From NCBI GenBank assembly GCA_944474755.1, contig OX104120.1:39412067-39476066 (forward strand): a stretch of 64,000 nucleotides of DNA. The letters run 5' to 3'. A program made the position numbers and the translations under genes. Below are positions 12,531 to 22,389 of the stretch, in pieces. The notes beneath the pieces are model-generated. The model had not been told where the DNA came from. It ran no database searches and saw nothing but the letters and a program-made list of their open reading frames with translations. The stretch's first letter is position 1. Each line of letters opens with the position of its first letter. The stretch comes from Limnoperna fortunei. Taxonomy: Eukaryota; Mollusca; Bivalvia; Mytilida; Modiolidae.

Positions 12531-12626
12531 AGACAGGGTAATATAACGTCACATTCAAGTTTATTATTTATATTACATTTGCATTCGCCTCTTGAACCGA
12601 GAATGTGACATTATCTACCCTGTCTC
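12531..12626. mobile_element. Small inverted-repeat element
   Basis: AGACAGGGTAATATAACGTC with a following ACATTC on the left pairs imperfectly with GAATGTGACATTATCTACCC and TGTCTCAG on the right. This is the layout of a short decayed MITE. No clear target duplication was seen. Confidence 0.45.
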
Positions 12627-12669
12627 AGACCGGCATAAAATATAATTTATGTCAGTGTGCTTTATAAAT

Positions 12670-13110
12670 AAATGTCATCAAAGATAATATCAAGGTAAAT
12701 AAAATTTACTACGCCAGACGTCTAATCAAGGCTCATCAGTGGCGCTAAATCCAAAACAATATTTAAAATCCAAATGATTAAGATGTTGTAGAGCTTTCAT
12801 CACCAAAATTCCAAAACGTTATATCAAATCCGGCTATGGCTATCTACACCTTGAAAATAGAAAACTCTTAGAATTAAAATACTTTTCAAAATTTCAGTGA
12901 AGTAAATTTAGACAATCACTATATCACAGAAAGAATCTATGATATGTCTCTCAGCACCAAAGTGTGACTACTGGGCTGGTGATACCTGGGGGACTAACAG
13001 TCCACCAGCAGTAGAATCGACCCAGTGGTTGCAATCAAATGTCATCAAAGATACCAATGTAAATAGAATTTACTAAGCCAGACTCGCGTTTCGTCCAATC
13101 AATCACGTTT
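12670..13110 (+). repeat. Dispersed mussel-type repeat (CGTTTCGTC family)
   Basis: Contains phrases AATTTACTACGCCAGACG, GACTACTGGGCTGGTGATAC and AGTCCACCAGCAGTAG. The same order of phrases recurs at 63105-63660, and a minus-strand piece is at about 53090-53190. It begins to repeat itself at 13040-13110. Confidence 0.7.
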
Positions 13111-13394
13111 CTAATTTGTTGTTTTGCAGCTTGGTACACTTTGCTAAACGGTACAACAAATTAGATAGTATGGACTGTGAATGACACTGTTTGAGCCAGA
13201 TCCCCACCATTCCTTCTATCACTGATAATTGAGTAGTTTTGATTCAGAATTTTAACTTCCTGTTTGTTAATTAAAAATAAATATATATCAAGTCGTTTAC
13301 AACATGTTCAGTTAGACATATATTTACACTGTTCTGTTCAATCGAAGCGGAAAGATGGCAGCCATAAGTTTAAAAATATGTCTTATGTTTACGG

Positions 13395-13830
13395 ATGTAG
13401 AAAAATATCCACGGAAACCGACCAAACAAGAGCCGAAAGCCCAGGGACAGTTAACAAACGGATATAGACAAACATATACAACGAAAAACAACACAGCAAA
13501 AACAAAAATAAAATATAAAGTGAGTAACCCAAACCCAATAAAAGCCATAGGTGCACTCAGGTGCTCTGGACGAGTAAGCAGTGTCTGCCTCTAATTAGGC
13601 ACCAGTCGAGTTGATCATTGTCATGAATGAAGATAATAACAAAATACAGAACACCGATGAAACTGTCAAAAAGGACAACCCACAAATCAAATTCCGAGAA
13701 ACCGTCAAACTCCAGAACCAACAACCCTAAAATATAGTAACTACAGAAATGGTTCTGACTTGGTACGGGCATTTCAAAAGAAATGGTGGGTTAAACCATG
13801 TTTTATGTCATGCCAAACCTTCCGCTTCCA
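13395..13830. repeat. Retroelement-derived 3' tail and flanking repeat
   Basis: On the minus strand, 13490-13600 reads AGAGGCAGACACTGCTTACT then CGTCCAGAGCACCTGAGTGC. The same tail is on the plus strand at 41180-41300, and a relative is at 27090-27290. The part 13615-13830 is the CTTGGTAC repeat. Short open frames here are by-products of these repeats. Confidence 0.55.
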
Positions 13831-14119
13831 TTACTGTAGAATGTGAGTTGGTTGGTTGATTAAAATGGATGGGTATCATATACCACAAGTCACTAATAGG
13901 TGTATCCATTAATCATCGTAGCACATTCATTGTACACTGAATTCAATAATTGAAAAAAACTATCTGCAACCATATTTTCACGAATCTTTCGACAATGAAA
14001 AGTTGTATCTATAGTAAAACTTATTAAAGGCGTGGATGAGTCGTCTAGGAAAAAGTCAAATCCAGGAATAAGAAAAACTAGATATATAATAGATATATTG
14101 ATGATGACCTTTCTATTAA

Positions 14120-14395
14120 CAACCATAATTTTGCTGTGTTTGCTTCCGTTAATATATCCTTCAGAACCAGAAATTAAAGAAACCACAGAAACAGCTTCAT
14201 CATTTTTAGACTTGCACCTCGAATATGACACCAAGGCTCATCTTAGCACAAGAATTTACGACAAACGAGACGATTTTAATTTCAAAATTATAAATTTTCC
14301 TCACATATGCTGCAATATTCAAGCTTCTCCTACATACGGTGTCTACATTTCTCAATTGTTCAGGAGCTTGCAGCGAGTAAACTGATTTTAGCAAA
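14120..14395 (+). pseudogene. Retroelement reverse-transcriptase C-terminal fragment
   Basis: The translation holds LDLHLEYDTKAHLSTRIYDK followed by RDDFNF, then a block containing YGVYISQLFRS. This order is typical of a reverse-transcriptase-bearing protein repeated widely in bivalve genomes. The catalytic core is missing and the frame ends at a TGA near 14383. A SINE sits immediately downstream. Assignment to a retroelement clade is not possible from this piece. Confidence 0.65.
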
Positions 14396-14575
14396 AATGT
14401 TCTATTGTTTTTGATTTCCCATAACGATCAATTAAGTAATGGCGACGACCATAGAACTTCTAAAGGGATAACATCAACCTATTTAAAACAAACCCTTTTT
14501 GCAGTAGATTAGTTGTAAACAGCAGTGAGCGGTCCAGAACATAGGAATACCGATCGCAGGATCTAGAATAAGGTA

Positions 14576-14840
14576 GGGGCCTCGGTGACCGAGTGACTAA
14601 GGTAGTTCGTATACTATTGATCACGTGGTCTGTCAACCCTGAGGTTTCGCGTTCGAGTCTCACTGCGGGCAGTGTGTATTCGACTCTAATCTTAAGTGAC
14701 AAGGATTGCCAGTTTTCTTACCGAAGGTCGGGGTTCTCTCCGGGTACTCCGGCTTCCTCCCCAATAAAAACTGGATGCCATGATATAGCTGAAAAATAAC
14801 TGAAAGAGGCGTTAAACATCATTCAATCAAACAAAAAAAA
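14576..14840 (+). mobile_element. Full-length tRNA-derived SINE
   Basis: Begins GGGGCCTCGGTGACCGAGTG, with an A-box-like TGACCGAGTGA and a B-box-like GCGTTCGAGTCTC about 60 bases later. The body contains CCGGGTACTCCGGCTTCCTC, and the tail is GCGTTAAACATCATTCAATC plus an A-rich end. It is flanked by an 11-bp target duplication (AGAATAAGGTA at 14565 and AGAATACGGTA at 14841, one mismatch). The head is related to a tRNA but does not fold as a functional tRNA gene as far as I can see. Confidence 0.85.
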
Positions 14841-15375
14841 AGAATACGGTATACACACCATACGCGGGAGCTGCTGGAATGTTGCTATCAATGAACGGGA
14901 AGTTGACAATTGAAAACTTGAAAAGCTATCGCGTTTGTCTAATTTGTAGTTTTCCCGAGTCTATTTCTAGAAGTAGATCTAAGTAAGAGGCTGCAATAAA
15001 TATAGTGACAGTGTCTTTAAATTTTTAGCTCGCTAAGGAAGATTAAATGTAAATAATCACAAGATTTAGCATTTTTCGGCGTTAAAACATCAATATAGCG
15101 CAATGTGAAACTATAGGTGTGGGCCAGTTTCTTTTCTTTATTTTTCAGCCGGCCTTCTAGGAACCAAGCCTCATAAGAATACAAAATTAGTTTAGCGAGG
15201 AGAGGATCACAATTAGTAACATTTGGAATATCAACTGCCTGTTGAAAGTCTGATGTATACGGCTTGTTTGCCTATCAAAATGCAAGATTTTATGCGAGCT
15301 ATAAAATATAAGATATTATAATGTCGTAGGTATACGGTAACACACATAAGTTATTAGTAGACAAACGTCACTTAC

Positions 15376-15731
15376 CGGTTTCAACATTATTGATGTTTAT
15401 GACAAACAGTAAAAATTCTAAAATTTTAAACGGTAAGGGACAGACCATTTAACTTCAAAAGGGGGGGCCTTGGTTTTTTGTTTTGGTCAGAAAAAATATT
15501 TATTTTTTGAAGGCGTCGCGACAGAATATTTTTTTTTCAATATTAGCATTATTTTATACAGCAGAAATCCTTCTTCAGAATATTTTTTTTCTTACCCTCT
15601 GCTTCCAAAATATTTTTTCATCAAAAATCATTTTCAAAATATTTTTTTAGGAAAAGACCAAGGCCTCCCCCCCCCCCCATGGGAGTTAAATGGTCGGTCC
15701 CTAAATAAAAGCCTGAACATGCTCTACTCAT
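15376..15731 (-). CDS. Duplicated signal-peptide exon split by a MITE
   Basis: Minus-strand paralogue of the first exons at 11.5 and 16.3 kb. The original ATG is at 15731. After 27 bases the coding part is interrupted by the element at 15437-15701, and it resumes at 15436 down to a donor (CCG/gtaagt) after 15376. Removing the element restores the same phase-1 frame as the copy at 16.3 kb. With the element present, an ATG inside its end (15448-15446) is in frame with the remaining signal peptide. That would give a 24-codon exon starting MVCPLPFKILEFLL. Whether it is expressed is unknown. No TSP1 exon lies between it and 11.5 kb, so it would have to splice to the exon at 10802-10969. Confidence 0.5.
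15437..15701. mobile_element. 265-bp Harbinger-like MITE
   Basis: Terminal inverted repeats are GGGACAGACCATTTAACTTC and the complement of GGAGTTAAATGGTCGGTCCC. The target duplication is TAA on both sides (15434-15436, 15702-15704). The paralogous exon at 16.3 kb has the uninterrupted empty site (ACGGTAAATAAAAG). A 3-bp TWA duplication with G-rich ends fits PIF/Harbinger non-autonomous elements. The inside is T-rich with repeated AATATTTTTT and G/C runs at each end. Confidence 0.85.
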
Positions 15732-16306
15732 TTTGGTTGTACGATGCAATAATCCGTGAACCAGGATGTGATAATTTTGCTACTACGTCTTTAAACTGCT
15801 GCCTGGCAGACCGTAAATTTTCACGTCAACAATCATTAATATTTGATACACTTAGTGATATATAAATATAACGCTTGGTAAACTTTAAGTCATTAATGAA
15901 CTGATATTTACTTAATATGTCCGAGGTTGCAATTAGCTTGTTATTATTATATTCTATCATCTAACAAACACGTTCTTTATTCTGTATATAAATTAATTGG
16001 TTCCTTAAAATAATATCGCAATTATAAGCACACAGCAATTTGTATATATGCAAGGGTTTTATTACAATCTTTTTGGATGTCTGTTCAATAAGCATGAATA
16101 TAGTACATATTTTTGTAATTTTCTAAACATTTACATATACTAACAACATGAGAAATATGAAGGATTTCTACTTATTTTTGTGTTATACGTTAACACTGTT
16201 TGCCAATCAAAATGCAAGATTGTATGCGAGCTATAATATAAGGCATTATGATATCGTATGTATACGGTAAACGCACATAAGTATTTAGTAGGCAAACATC
16301 ACTTAC

Positions 16307-16394
16307 CGGGTTCAGCATTACTGATGTTTATGACAAACAGTAACAATTCTAATATTCTCAACGGTAAATAAAAGCCTGAACTTGCCCTTCTCAT
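16307..16394 (-). CDS. Duplicated signal-peptide exon (candidate alternative first exon)
   Basis: The minus-strand ATG at 16394 opens 29 codons starting MRRASSGFYLPLRILELLLF, ending NISNAEP plus one base, then the donor G/gtaagt. A basic N-terminus, a leucine-rich core and a small-residue end suggest a signal peptide. The phase-1 donor matches the phase-1 acceptors of the TSP1 exons, so it could replace exon 1 of that gene. The sequence around and upstream of it (about 16190-16960) is a duplicate of 15245-16150 and, more distantly, of 11462-11860. Confidence 0.55.
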
Positions 16395-17054
16395 TTTGGT
16401 TGAACAATATTGTACTCCGTGAACCAGGATGTGATAATTTAGCTACTACGTCTTTAAACTGCTGCCTGGCAGACCGTGAAGTTTCACGTCAATAATCGTT
16501 GGTATTTGATACTCTAAGTTATATTTAAATGTAACGCTTGGTAAACTTTTAGTCTTCAATTAAATGATATGTTTTTAATATGTCTGAGATTCACGTCAAC
16601 AATCGTTACTATTTGATACTCTAAATTATATTTAAATATTACGCTTGGTAAACGTTTAGTCTTCAATTAATTGATATGTTTTAATATGTCTGAGGTGCAA
16701 CTAGCTTTTTATAAGTATATTCCATTTTCCAACAAACATGTTGTTTATTCTATTTATAAATTAATTAGTTCATTAAAATAATATCATAAATATAATCACA
16801 CTGCAATTTTTATACATGCAAGGGTTTTATAACAATCTGCTTGGATGTCTGTTCAATAAGCATGAAAATTGTACATATTTTTGCAATTTTCTAAACATAT
16901 ACATATATTAACATATTTACAACAATTAGCAATCTGAAGGATTTCCACTGAATACTTATTCTTGTGTGATACACTGTTGCTTATAGAGACCCAAATAATT
17001 CATCCAAACACGTATCATCATATAACACCAGAAAGGAAAACAATAGAATCTAGA

Positions 17055-17228
17055 ATGATGCATTACAAGTTGTTCTTACTTCTCAAGTTATTTTTGTGCT
17101 CTTTTAATGTATTTTTTTGTATGACACCCGAACTTGTATGTACCGGTAATCATAATAGGACAGTGAAGTGTTCTCTTTCTATTAATCTGAACAAAAGTAT
17201 GTATTACATTGTTTGTGTATTTTCGTAA
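17055..17228 (+). CDS. Possible signal-peptide ORF or first exon
   Basis: ATG at about 17055 opens MMHYKLFLLLKLFLCSFNVF, a hydrophobic secretion-signal-like start. A weak donor-like G/gtaatc follows the codons for ELVCT. If unspliced, the frame ends at 17228 with a 57-residue product. No partner exon was found downstream. It may equally be chance in A+T-rich DNA. Confidence 0.22.
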   Translation: MMHYKLFLLLKLFLCSFNVFFCMTPELVCTGNHNRTVKCSLSINLNKSMYYIVCVFS

Positions 17229-17389
17229 GCTTACACATTGTACTTATTATGTACATATTACATTTTAGTACGTACTGATATTAGTTACGTATAATTATGT
17301 GTAAATCTAATATTTAATGATATTTATTAATATGATGCACCTTTGTCAACTATGGAATGAAGCTAGCAACTTAAACTACCATTTGTATT

Positions 17390-17700
17390 TCATCACTTGA
17401 CCGATAACCCTAACTGCCCACACTGCAGGAACTGTAATGAGGACAACTGTCACTTCTTCCTAACCTGTCCTTCATATACAGATTATAGATGGACATTGTA
17501 GAAAGTATGCAATGATATGAATATTGATTACAACCTGAATAATATTCTATTTGGTAATGCGACTCTTTCTTAAGTCGATAATTTAAAACTACAACTGTCA
17601 GTACAGAAATATATTTAAAAGTGTAAAAGATTATTGTAACACAATACTTTTAATACATACATGGATGTTGGAATGAGTATGAAAAATATGAAACATAAAA
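17390..17700 (+). pseudogene. Non-LTR retrotransposon 3' remnant
   Basis: Translation in one frame gives CPHCRNCNEDNCHFFLTCPS followed by YTDYRW. This is the cysteine/histidine knuckle with HFxxxCPxY seen after the reverse transcriptase of many LINE ORF2 proteins. A stop follows, with further broken coding-like sequence. Only the extreme C-terminus is left. Confidence 0.5.
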
Positions 17701-18640
17701 CAATAATATTTAGTTGATATAAGAATTATTCTTTTAACTTTTTTTGCCCCAATTCTCATCTACTTTCTAATAGCAATGTTGTCCACACATTGTCTTTGTG
17801 TTTTGTGTCGAATACTGACTTTGATGCTCAAGACGCATTCCATTGCAACATCTAAGAATTTCCCGTTAAAAAAGAATGCATGCAACATAGTTATCATAGG
17901 AATCTACCATATACCTTGACGTTTTTTTTAAAGAAGCTTACTTTCTATAGATTTCTCTCTTAACTGTAGATAGTACGTATCTATATTTTACAACCACACA
18001 TCTGTTTTACAACCACACATTTGAGATTATCGTTGAATTTGGAGTCCAATTTCAGCTGAGACCTATAAACAACATTCATTTAAAAAATATTACTGGATTT
18101 TGTCGACATTTTAAATCGCATAACCATCCGAGCTTATATCTGTAGATCTCTATAATTCTTAATACTGATATGGTTTTAAAGTATGGAATAAAACATTCAC
18201 AAGGTTGTTACTATCTAATGTAAAGAGAGTACTAGTACAATAAAAAATGTCTCGTATAAGTGTTTCCGTGGAACATACGATGTCAAAGATTGCTATACGA
18301 ACACGTCTATATCCTGCAACATTCCGTAAATACGATAATACATTAATCAGTTAAATTGTGAAAAGGGGAAATGTATTAACATGTTTAGTCCATGTTTTTA
18401 AAAAGAGTTCATTGATAATATTTTGCCTTGCAGCATTAAAGCAATGTCAAGTATAGTAGAAAATAAAAACATTGGCAGAAACAAAACAAAAAAAAAAGAA
18501 AAAGAAAAAAAAACAAACAAACAAAGAAAATAAATTTAAATATATTTAAATATATTTTTAATTTAAAAGGAAATAACACAAGGTATTTTAATTTTAAATG
18601 GCTAAATTTATGTCAACTTGCCTTGGCTGTTATTCCGGTG
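17700..18640. other. Non-coding A+T-rich stretch
   Basis: No exon, RNA gene or recognised repeat is supportable here. The purine-rich run at 18480-18530 (A with G/C interruptions) is simple sequence. Confidence 0.45.
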
Positions 18641-18784
<144 letters not shown>

Positions 18785-18789
18785 GGGTG

Positions 18790-20750
18790 ACAATACTGAC
18801 AATACTATTAAGTATCAGTCCACGTAGGAATCGGGCAAAATGCATACATGTGATGGCACATGAAGGAAAAAACGCAAACTTTTAATCATGGAATTTGATA
18901 AAACTCTCCAATATTACAACATTCTAATTTATTAAAGTTCTGAATTATTTTGCCTTTTTAAGATATAATCATTTGAAATTTAGTTGAATTGTACAGTGAA
19001 AAATCCCGGTAAATTTTCCCGCCAAACCTTTCTCTATGTAACCAGTCAAAAATTATCTAGGCAATTGACACTTTTTCAAATCTTGTTAAAATTTGTTTTT
19101 TATATCAAAATGAATGAATCTAAGCCAAAAAAGCTTAAAACAAAATTTTTGATGTGCCGCCCACTACCTGACCCTAAGCTAGAATACTACTTTAAAAAGG
19201 ATTATCACAATAATATATACAATCGTGTTAAAAGACTATTCTAGCCATTATTGAAAGCTTTTAGTACAAATTTCAAATGTTGCATTTCTAGCAAAGACAA
19301 TTTTTATTCCAACGGAATAAAGAACCAATAAATAAACGAATTCAGATGTTCATAATTATTTGCAGTGAATACAAACCCGTGCAGGCACACCCGCAAAAGA
19401 TTATTATTACATAAGATCTTGCGATCGAATTATCAAATATTAAACCAGAACATAAAATCATAGCTTATATAATTTTAAAGCTTATTTTTATAGGCAGTTA
19501 TAAAAATCACGAATTTGAGCGAAAATGCCACTAAAATCTTATTCAACGAGTCGGCTTGTATAAATATCTGTCATACTTATTTATTTAGCTTCTCAGAATT
19601 ACACGCAGCACACGTCGTGGGTCGTGATTTAATAATACACAATCTAAAGGGTTCATCCATAGTCCATCGGCTATACACGTTAATTAACGATCATGTGTTT
19701 AGAAAGCGAAATGAATAAATACCAGTTCATTTGTTATCCTATTGCTAATTATGATTGCAATAAATTGGTTCTTTTTATATAATTTTGAATAAGGGAATAT
19801 ATCAATATTAAAGTTCTAGTCTCTGCACGTTCAATAGCAATTGACCATCTTCAAAAACCAATGCTAAATTTGCAATTTTTAATGTCGTTTTTATTGCAAA
19901 TGCATCTGTTGAAATTAGCAAACGGTCGTAGTTCCATAATCGTTATATTCAAAACAAAGGCAAACAATAGCTAACGTAAAGCTGTAGTATTTACCACCAT
20001 GTTAACGCGTTTGTTCTAAAAAGCGAGTTACTATTTTTTACTGATCGGTAATGACACAAATATTTTGAGTATTTTAGCAGATAAGTTTGTATTTTACATT
20101 AATTGACGAAAATGTGCATAAGTATTTAATTGGAGCTTTATATATGGTTTCGCGTTTCTGTTTTTACAGTAAACAATTTACGAAAATAGTTTAAAAACTA
20201 CATCTAAACAAACTTTACATGTCTGTCTGGGTATACTTAACATTTTGTACAGAGGAACATTTTGTACAGAGGAAATTATTAATAATTAAAAAGTACATTG
20301 TTGCTGAAACTAGTATAATTAGTTGATTTATAGTTTCCTGATTATTGCTATTGTCGTATGTTCGATCTATTCTTATTATCTCTTAATGATATATAATTGT
20401 TTTCGGGTAAATTGAACAAAAAGGTAAAAACCATACTCTAGCATATAGTTCATGTTGTAATTTATAAAATGGCAAATTTAATATTAAAGAAAATATTTCA
20501 ATTACAGTTTTTCGTATTTGTTAAATCCTTCAAACTTTAAAATACATTTTTTTTTGTCCTGATCTAAAAGGAAGAAGTAAAGATGTACATAATTGCATAT
20601 TAATGCGCGCTTCTCGGTAGTATGAATAGATCGTTTCAATTTTTATTTTTGGATTATTTAACTATCTATAGGGTAAGCCTAGTATTTTTATTAATGCATT
20701 CTATTCTTGATATAATAAAATGTATATACTTTATTACTTGAGTTTCTTTT
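18790..20750. other. Non-coding stretch
   Basis: No gene was recognised. A 44-codon plus-strand frame at 19111-19242 with the phrase CRPLPDPKLEYYFKKDYH looks less random than its surroundings. It could be a repeat-encoded fragment, but I cannot assign it. Confidence 0.35.
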
Positions 20751-20758
20751 ATTAATTA

Positions 20759-22389
20759 AGGTCTTTCCCCTTTCCGAGGGAAAGACCTTACTGTATTTCT
20801 TATGATTATTATTATTTTTTTTTCTTCTGCCACAGATGTCAAAAAAGTGTCTTGACATATCGCTTTGAAACTTGGCACACTTAACCGACACTACCTGGGC
20901 TCGACCTGAGTCACCCTGCGAGACCGATCTATTTTTAGTAACAGAGTTATCTCCCCAAACACTGTTTACCCCTGTGTGCAGATAACCTCAGAACCAATGA
21001 CAGATATCAAAAATCTAAAGTGAGGAAAATGTTGTCTAACTAATGGCCATGATTTGTCATGCAAAAAAAACATTCTTCGGTCCACTTCCTGTTTACGCGA
21101 TTTTGACGCGAAGTTTGTCGAAAACGTCAAAGTTGTCGGATTTACACAAAACTTGGTTTCCAAGTAGATATGATGGTCCTAATTACATGTATCGGATGAA
21201 AAAAATTTTTTGGTCCACCATTTTCAAAATGGCCGTCATTGAAATTTTGTTTTCAATATAACTCAAAAACCATAAAAAAATTGAAGCAGACAATATTCGA
21301 GAAAAATGTTCCTCTCATTGAGATCTACATTTGATATAAAGGTTCAAAAACTGTGCGACAAACCGTTTTAGAGGTTATGGCCCTTGACAGGTTTTGGCTA
21401 AATTTTGTTTTCAAAAAAACTCAAAAACCATACAGAATTGAAGCAGACAATATATGAGAAAAATGTTCCTCTCATTGAGATCTACATTTGATATACAGGT
21501 TCAAAAACTGTGCGACAAACCGTTTTAGAGGTTATGGCTCTTGACAGGTTTCGGCTACATATTTTTACGAAATAACTCAAAAACCGTAAAAAAATGAAGC
21601 AGACAATATATCAGAAAAATGTTTCTCTCATTAAGATCTACATTTGATATAACGGTTCAAAAACTGTGCGACAAACCGTTTTAGAGGTTATGGCCCTTGA
21701 CATGTTTCGGCTAAATTTTGTTTTCGAAATAACTCAAAAACCATACAAAATTGAAGCAGACAATATATGAGAAAAATGTTCTTCTCATTGAGATCTACAT
21801 TTGATATACAGGTTCAAAAACTGTGCGACAAACCGTTTTAGAGGTTATGGCCCTTGACAGGTTTCGGCTAAATATTTTTACGAAATAACTCAAAAACCGT
21901 AAAAAATTGAAGCAGACAATATGTCAGAAAAATGTTCCTCTCATTGAGATCTACATTTGGCATACAGGTTCAAAAACTGTGCGACAAACCGTTTTAGAGG
22001 TTATGGCCCTTGACAGGTTTCGGTTAAATTTTGTTTTCGAAATAACTCAAAAACCATAAAAATATTAAGCAGACAATATATCAGAAAAATGTTCCTCTCA
22101 TTGAGATCTACATTTGATTTAAATTATTGAAAACTGTGCGACAAATCGTTTTCAAAAAGTTATGTTCGTTGACATTTTTCGGCTAATCAGTTTATGGCTT
22201 ATAACTTTTAAACCGTCAGTGATAATATAGTGAACATAGGTTTTTTGTGACCGTCTCAACAAGCCCTTTGATTTAGGACCAAAGTCCAATGGTTATGGGC
22301 AGCAATATTCAAAATTAGCAACCATATACCTAGTCTTAACACTAAGAAAATGCCGGGAAAGACCTCACATTTGTTCTTTGAACAAATGA
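20759..22389 (+). mobile_element. Hairpin-bounded element with 157-bp core repeats
   Basis: The left end is a perfect hairpin (AAGGTCTTTCCC, short loop, GGGAAAGACCTT). At the right, GGGAAAGACCT recurs at 22355-22365, followed by a second hairpin (CATTTGTTC, TTT, GAACAAATG) to 22389. Between them is a tandem core at about 21240-22190. No coding capacity was found. The layout recalls Helitron/Helentron-related non-autonomous elements of bivalves, such as oyster pearl elements, but that link is inference. Confidence 0.6.
21240..22195 (+). repeat. Tandem array of about six 157-bp repeats
   Basis: The phrase ACTCAAAAAC recurs at about 21261, 21419, 21575, 21732, 21888 and 22045, spacing 156-158 bp. 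Each unit also holds GAGATCTACATTTGATATA and GTGCGACAAACCGTTTTAGA. Two subtypes alternate in part (TTTTGTTTTC and ATTTTTACGA before the anchor), suggesting a dimeric stage of amplification. The last unit is diverged. Confidence 0.92.

Larger units (their letters stand above)
15245..16960 (-). repeat. Tandem duplication of signal-peptide exon plus upstream region
   Basis: Two copies (about 15245-16150 and 16190-16960) share the exon and several hundred bases upstream of it in transcript order. Shared phrases include ACTGCTGCCTGGCAGACCGT and ATGCAAGGGTTTTAT. Within the second copy about 95 bp is repeated again (16505-16590 against 16592-16690, TTTGATACTCTAA). Since the block lies 5' of the exon, it probably carries the promoter. 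Confidence 0.75.

Noticed and set aside
14460..14799. Overlapping open frames on both strands, and a possible tRNA gene
   Set aside because: They fall in the SINE. The tRNA-like head keeps the promoter boxes but not a convincing cloverleaf.
15470..15865. 131-codon plus-strand frame
   Set aside because: Most of it is T-rich MITE sequence running into the antisense of a signal-peptide exon.
20259..20290. Short direct repeat TTTTGTACAGAGGAA
   Set aside because: A single local duplication of about 20 bp with no wider context.
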